64,000 nucleotides of DNA, from contig AYSC01000005.1 in assembly GCA_000503195.1 (NCBI GenBank), forward strand, positions 1-64,000, given 5' to 3'. This stretch comes from Blastomonas sp. CACIA14H2 (GTDB lineage Bacteria; Pseudomonadota; Alphaproteobacteria; Sphingomonadales; Sphingomonadaceae). Below, in pieces: positions 63,014 through 64,000 of the stretch. The position numbers and the translations under genes were made by a program. The notes under the pieces are model-generated. The model was not told the DNA's origin. It saw nothing but the letters and a program-made list of their open reading frames with translations, and ran no database searches. Numbering within the stretch: the first letter of the stretch is position 1; every line of letters starts with the position of its first letter.

Positions 63014-64000
63014 ATGGCCAAGCCGCTCGCCAATGTCACCGTGCTCGAAATGGGCACGTTCATCACCGGTCCCTGCGCCGGAATGATGCTTGCCGATCTG
63101 GGGGCCGATGTGATCAAGGTCGAGCGGCCCGATGGCGGCGACCCGTTCCGCGCATTTCGCGGTGGCTTCTACAGCCCGCATTTCCAGACCTATAACCGCA
63201 ACAAGCGTTCGATCACGCTCGACACACGCGGCGGACCCGACCTCGAGGCATTTGATCGCATGGCCGCCTCGGCCGATGTGTTCATCCAGAATTTCCGCCC
63301 CGGCGTCGCCGACAAGCTCAAGGTCGACCCCGAACGGCTGCGCGCGATCAATCCGCGGCTGATCTACCTCTCGATCTCGGGCTTCGGCGCGACCGGGCCC
63401 GACCGCGACCGGCCCGCTTTCGATACCGTCGCCCAGGCCGCCAGCGGCTTTTTGCGGCTGCTGGTCAACCCCGCCAATCCGCGCGTCGTCGGGCCCGCAC
63501 TGGCGGATGCGATTACCGGCTTCTACGGCGCGCAGGGCGTGCTGGCGGCGCTGCACGAGCGCGCCAGCACCGGCAAGGGCCGGCTGGTCGAAGTCTCGAT
63601 GTTCGAGGCGATGGCGCATTTCAACCTCGACGATTTCACCCATTATTTCTCCGACGATCAGGTGATGGGCCCCTATAGCCGGCCCAATGTCTCGCAATCC
63701 TATGTCTTCCAGTGCCAGGGCGGCGAATGGATCGCGCTGCACATGTCATCGCCGCCCAAATTCTGGGAGAATCTGGCGATAGCGGTCGGCCAGCCCGGAA
63801 TGCTGGAGCGGCCCGAATTTGCCAGCCGCGAGGCACGCATCGCCAATTACGAGAAAGTCGCCGCATTCCTCGCGCCGCTGTTCGCGGCGAAGTCCCGCGC
63901 CGAGTGGTGCGCGACGCTGGAGAAGCTCGAGGTCCCGCACTCGCCGGTCTACAGCGCGCCCGAAGTGATCGAGACACCCCAGGCGCAGCATCTGGGGCTG
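63014..64000 (+). CDS. CaiB/BaiF family III CoA transferase (3' end outside window)
   Basis: The 329 residues seen match family III CoA transferases, which exchange CoA between organic acids through an aspartyl-CoA intermediate. Landmarks: VLEMGTFITGPCAGMMLADL, ADVIKVERPDGGDPFRAF, NRNKRSITLD, and GVADKLKVDPERLRAINPRL. Asp162-type region ANPRVVGPALADAITGFYGA also fits. GGGAG lies 8 nt before ATG 63014; an in-frame ATG at 62987 is an alternative. The window edge cuts off the remaining C-terminal part. Confidence 0.93.
   Translation, partial: MAKPLANVTVLEMGTFITGPCAGMMLADLGADVIKVERPDGGDPFRAFRGGFYSPHFQTYNRNKRSITLDTRGGPDLEAFDRMAASADVFIQNFRPGVADKLKVDPERLRAINPRLIYLSISGFGATGPDRDRPAFDTVAQAASGFLRLLVNPANPRVVGPALADAITGFYGAQGVLAALHERASTGKGRLVEVSMFEAMAHFNLDDFTHYFSDDQVMGPYSRPNVSQSYVFQCQGGEWIALHMSSPPKFWENLAIAVGQPGMLERPEFASREARIANYEKVAAFLAPLFAAKSRAEWCATLEKLEVPHSPVYSAPEVIETPQAQHLGL

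Overview
The window reads as one continuous stretch of a high-GC alphaproteobacterial chromosome, most likely a sphingomonad (Sphingomonadaceae). The support is gene order and family content: a mur/fts (dcw) cluster, a DUF3576 lipoprotein-leuS-lptE-holA run, secB facing a Tim44-like/mltA/smr group, an EipA (DUF1134) protein, a meso-DAP type MurE, and many GC-rich palindromic repeats typical of sphingomonad genomes. I saw no insertion sequence, prophage or CRISPR array. The only RNA gene seen is a tRNA-Ser(GCT).

Layout. 1-14.2 kb: dcw cluster on the minus strand, transcribed mraZ-rsmH-ftsL-ftsI-murE-murF-mraY-murD-ftsW-murG-murC-(64-aa ORF)-murB. Almost all genes are coupled by 1-4 nt overlaps. 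Upstream of mraZ lies a 10-bp-phased set of TGGGN tracts. 14.5-19.9 kb: a GldG-like lipoprotein, a small membrane protein, cysK, an M3 peptidase and a cyclic-nucleotide-type phosphoesterase. 19.9-26.6 kb: an unusual redox cluster. It has an FHA-domain decaheme cytochrome, a membrane b-type-like cytochrome, an FAD oxidoreductase fused to two cyclic-nucleotide-binding domains and four ferredoxin-type clusters, and a divergent CcmI/NrfG-like TPR protein. 26.8-32.8 kb: a LuxR solo, a NarL-type two-component pair and small secreted proteins, with three lux-box-like 20-mers in front of three of these genes. 32.9-35.4 kb: three coupled genes for exported proteins, including an M48-TPR protease. 35.5-39 kb: YggS, a ThiE/TenI-like protein, and a LysR regulator divergent from a SnoaL/SDR pair. 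39-52 kb: housekeeping genes for envelope, translation and secretion. 52.4-56.3 kb: dut and coaBC preceded by a MazE/MazF-type pair in the same transcriptional direction, then an aminotransferase. 56.5-60 kb: eipA, tRNA-Ser and an ECF41 sigma operon with a textbook ECF41 promoter. 60-64 kb: SDR/AraC divergent pair, then a citryl-CoA-lyase-like gene divergent from a family III CoA transferase over a double inverted-repeat operator.

How things work together. The dcw genes make lipid II and the septal synthase, and murJ at 48.7 kb would flip lipid II. The 20-26 kb cluster has the parts for a cytoplasm-to-periplasm electron path, NAD(P)H to FAD to 4Fe-4S to heme b to multiheme c. Cyclic-nucleotide and FHA domains sit on the cytoplasmic side as possible control inputs. 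The 27-33 kb region looks like one small regulon: LuxR plus three lux-box-like sites in front of a secreted protein, a lipoprotein (followed by the kinase) and the response regulator.

The most distinctive sequence-level feature is a set of palindromic repeats. They occur between genes, and also in frame inside coding sequences: the murB N-terminus, the Smr linker, and the linker between the CoaC and CoaB halves. In front of murF a repeat appears to supply the ribosome-binding site.
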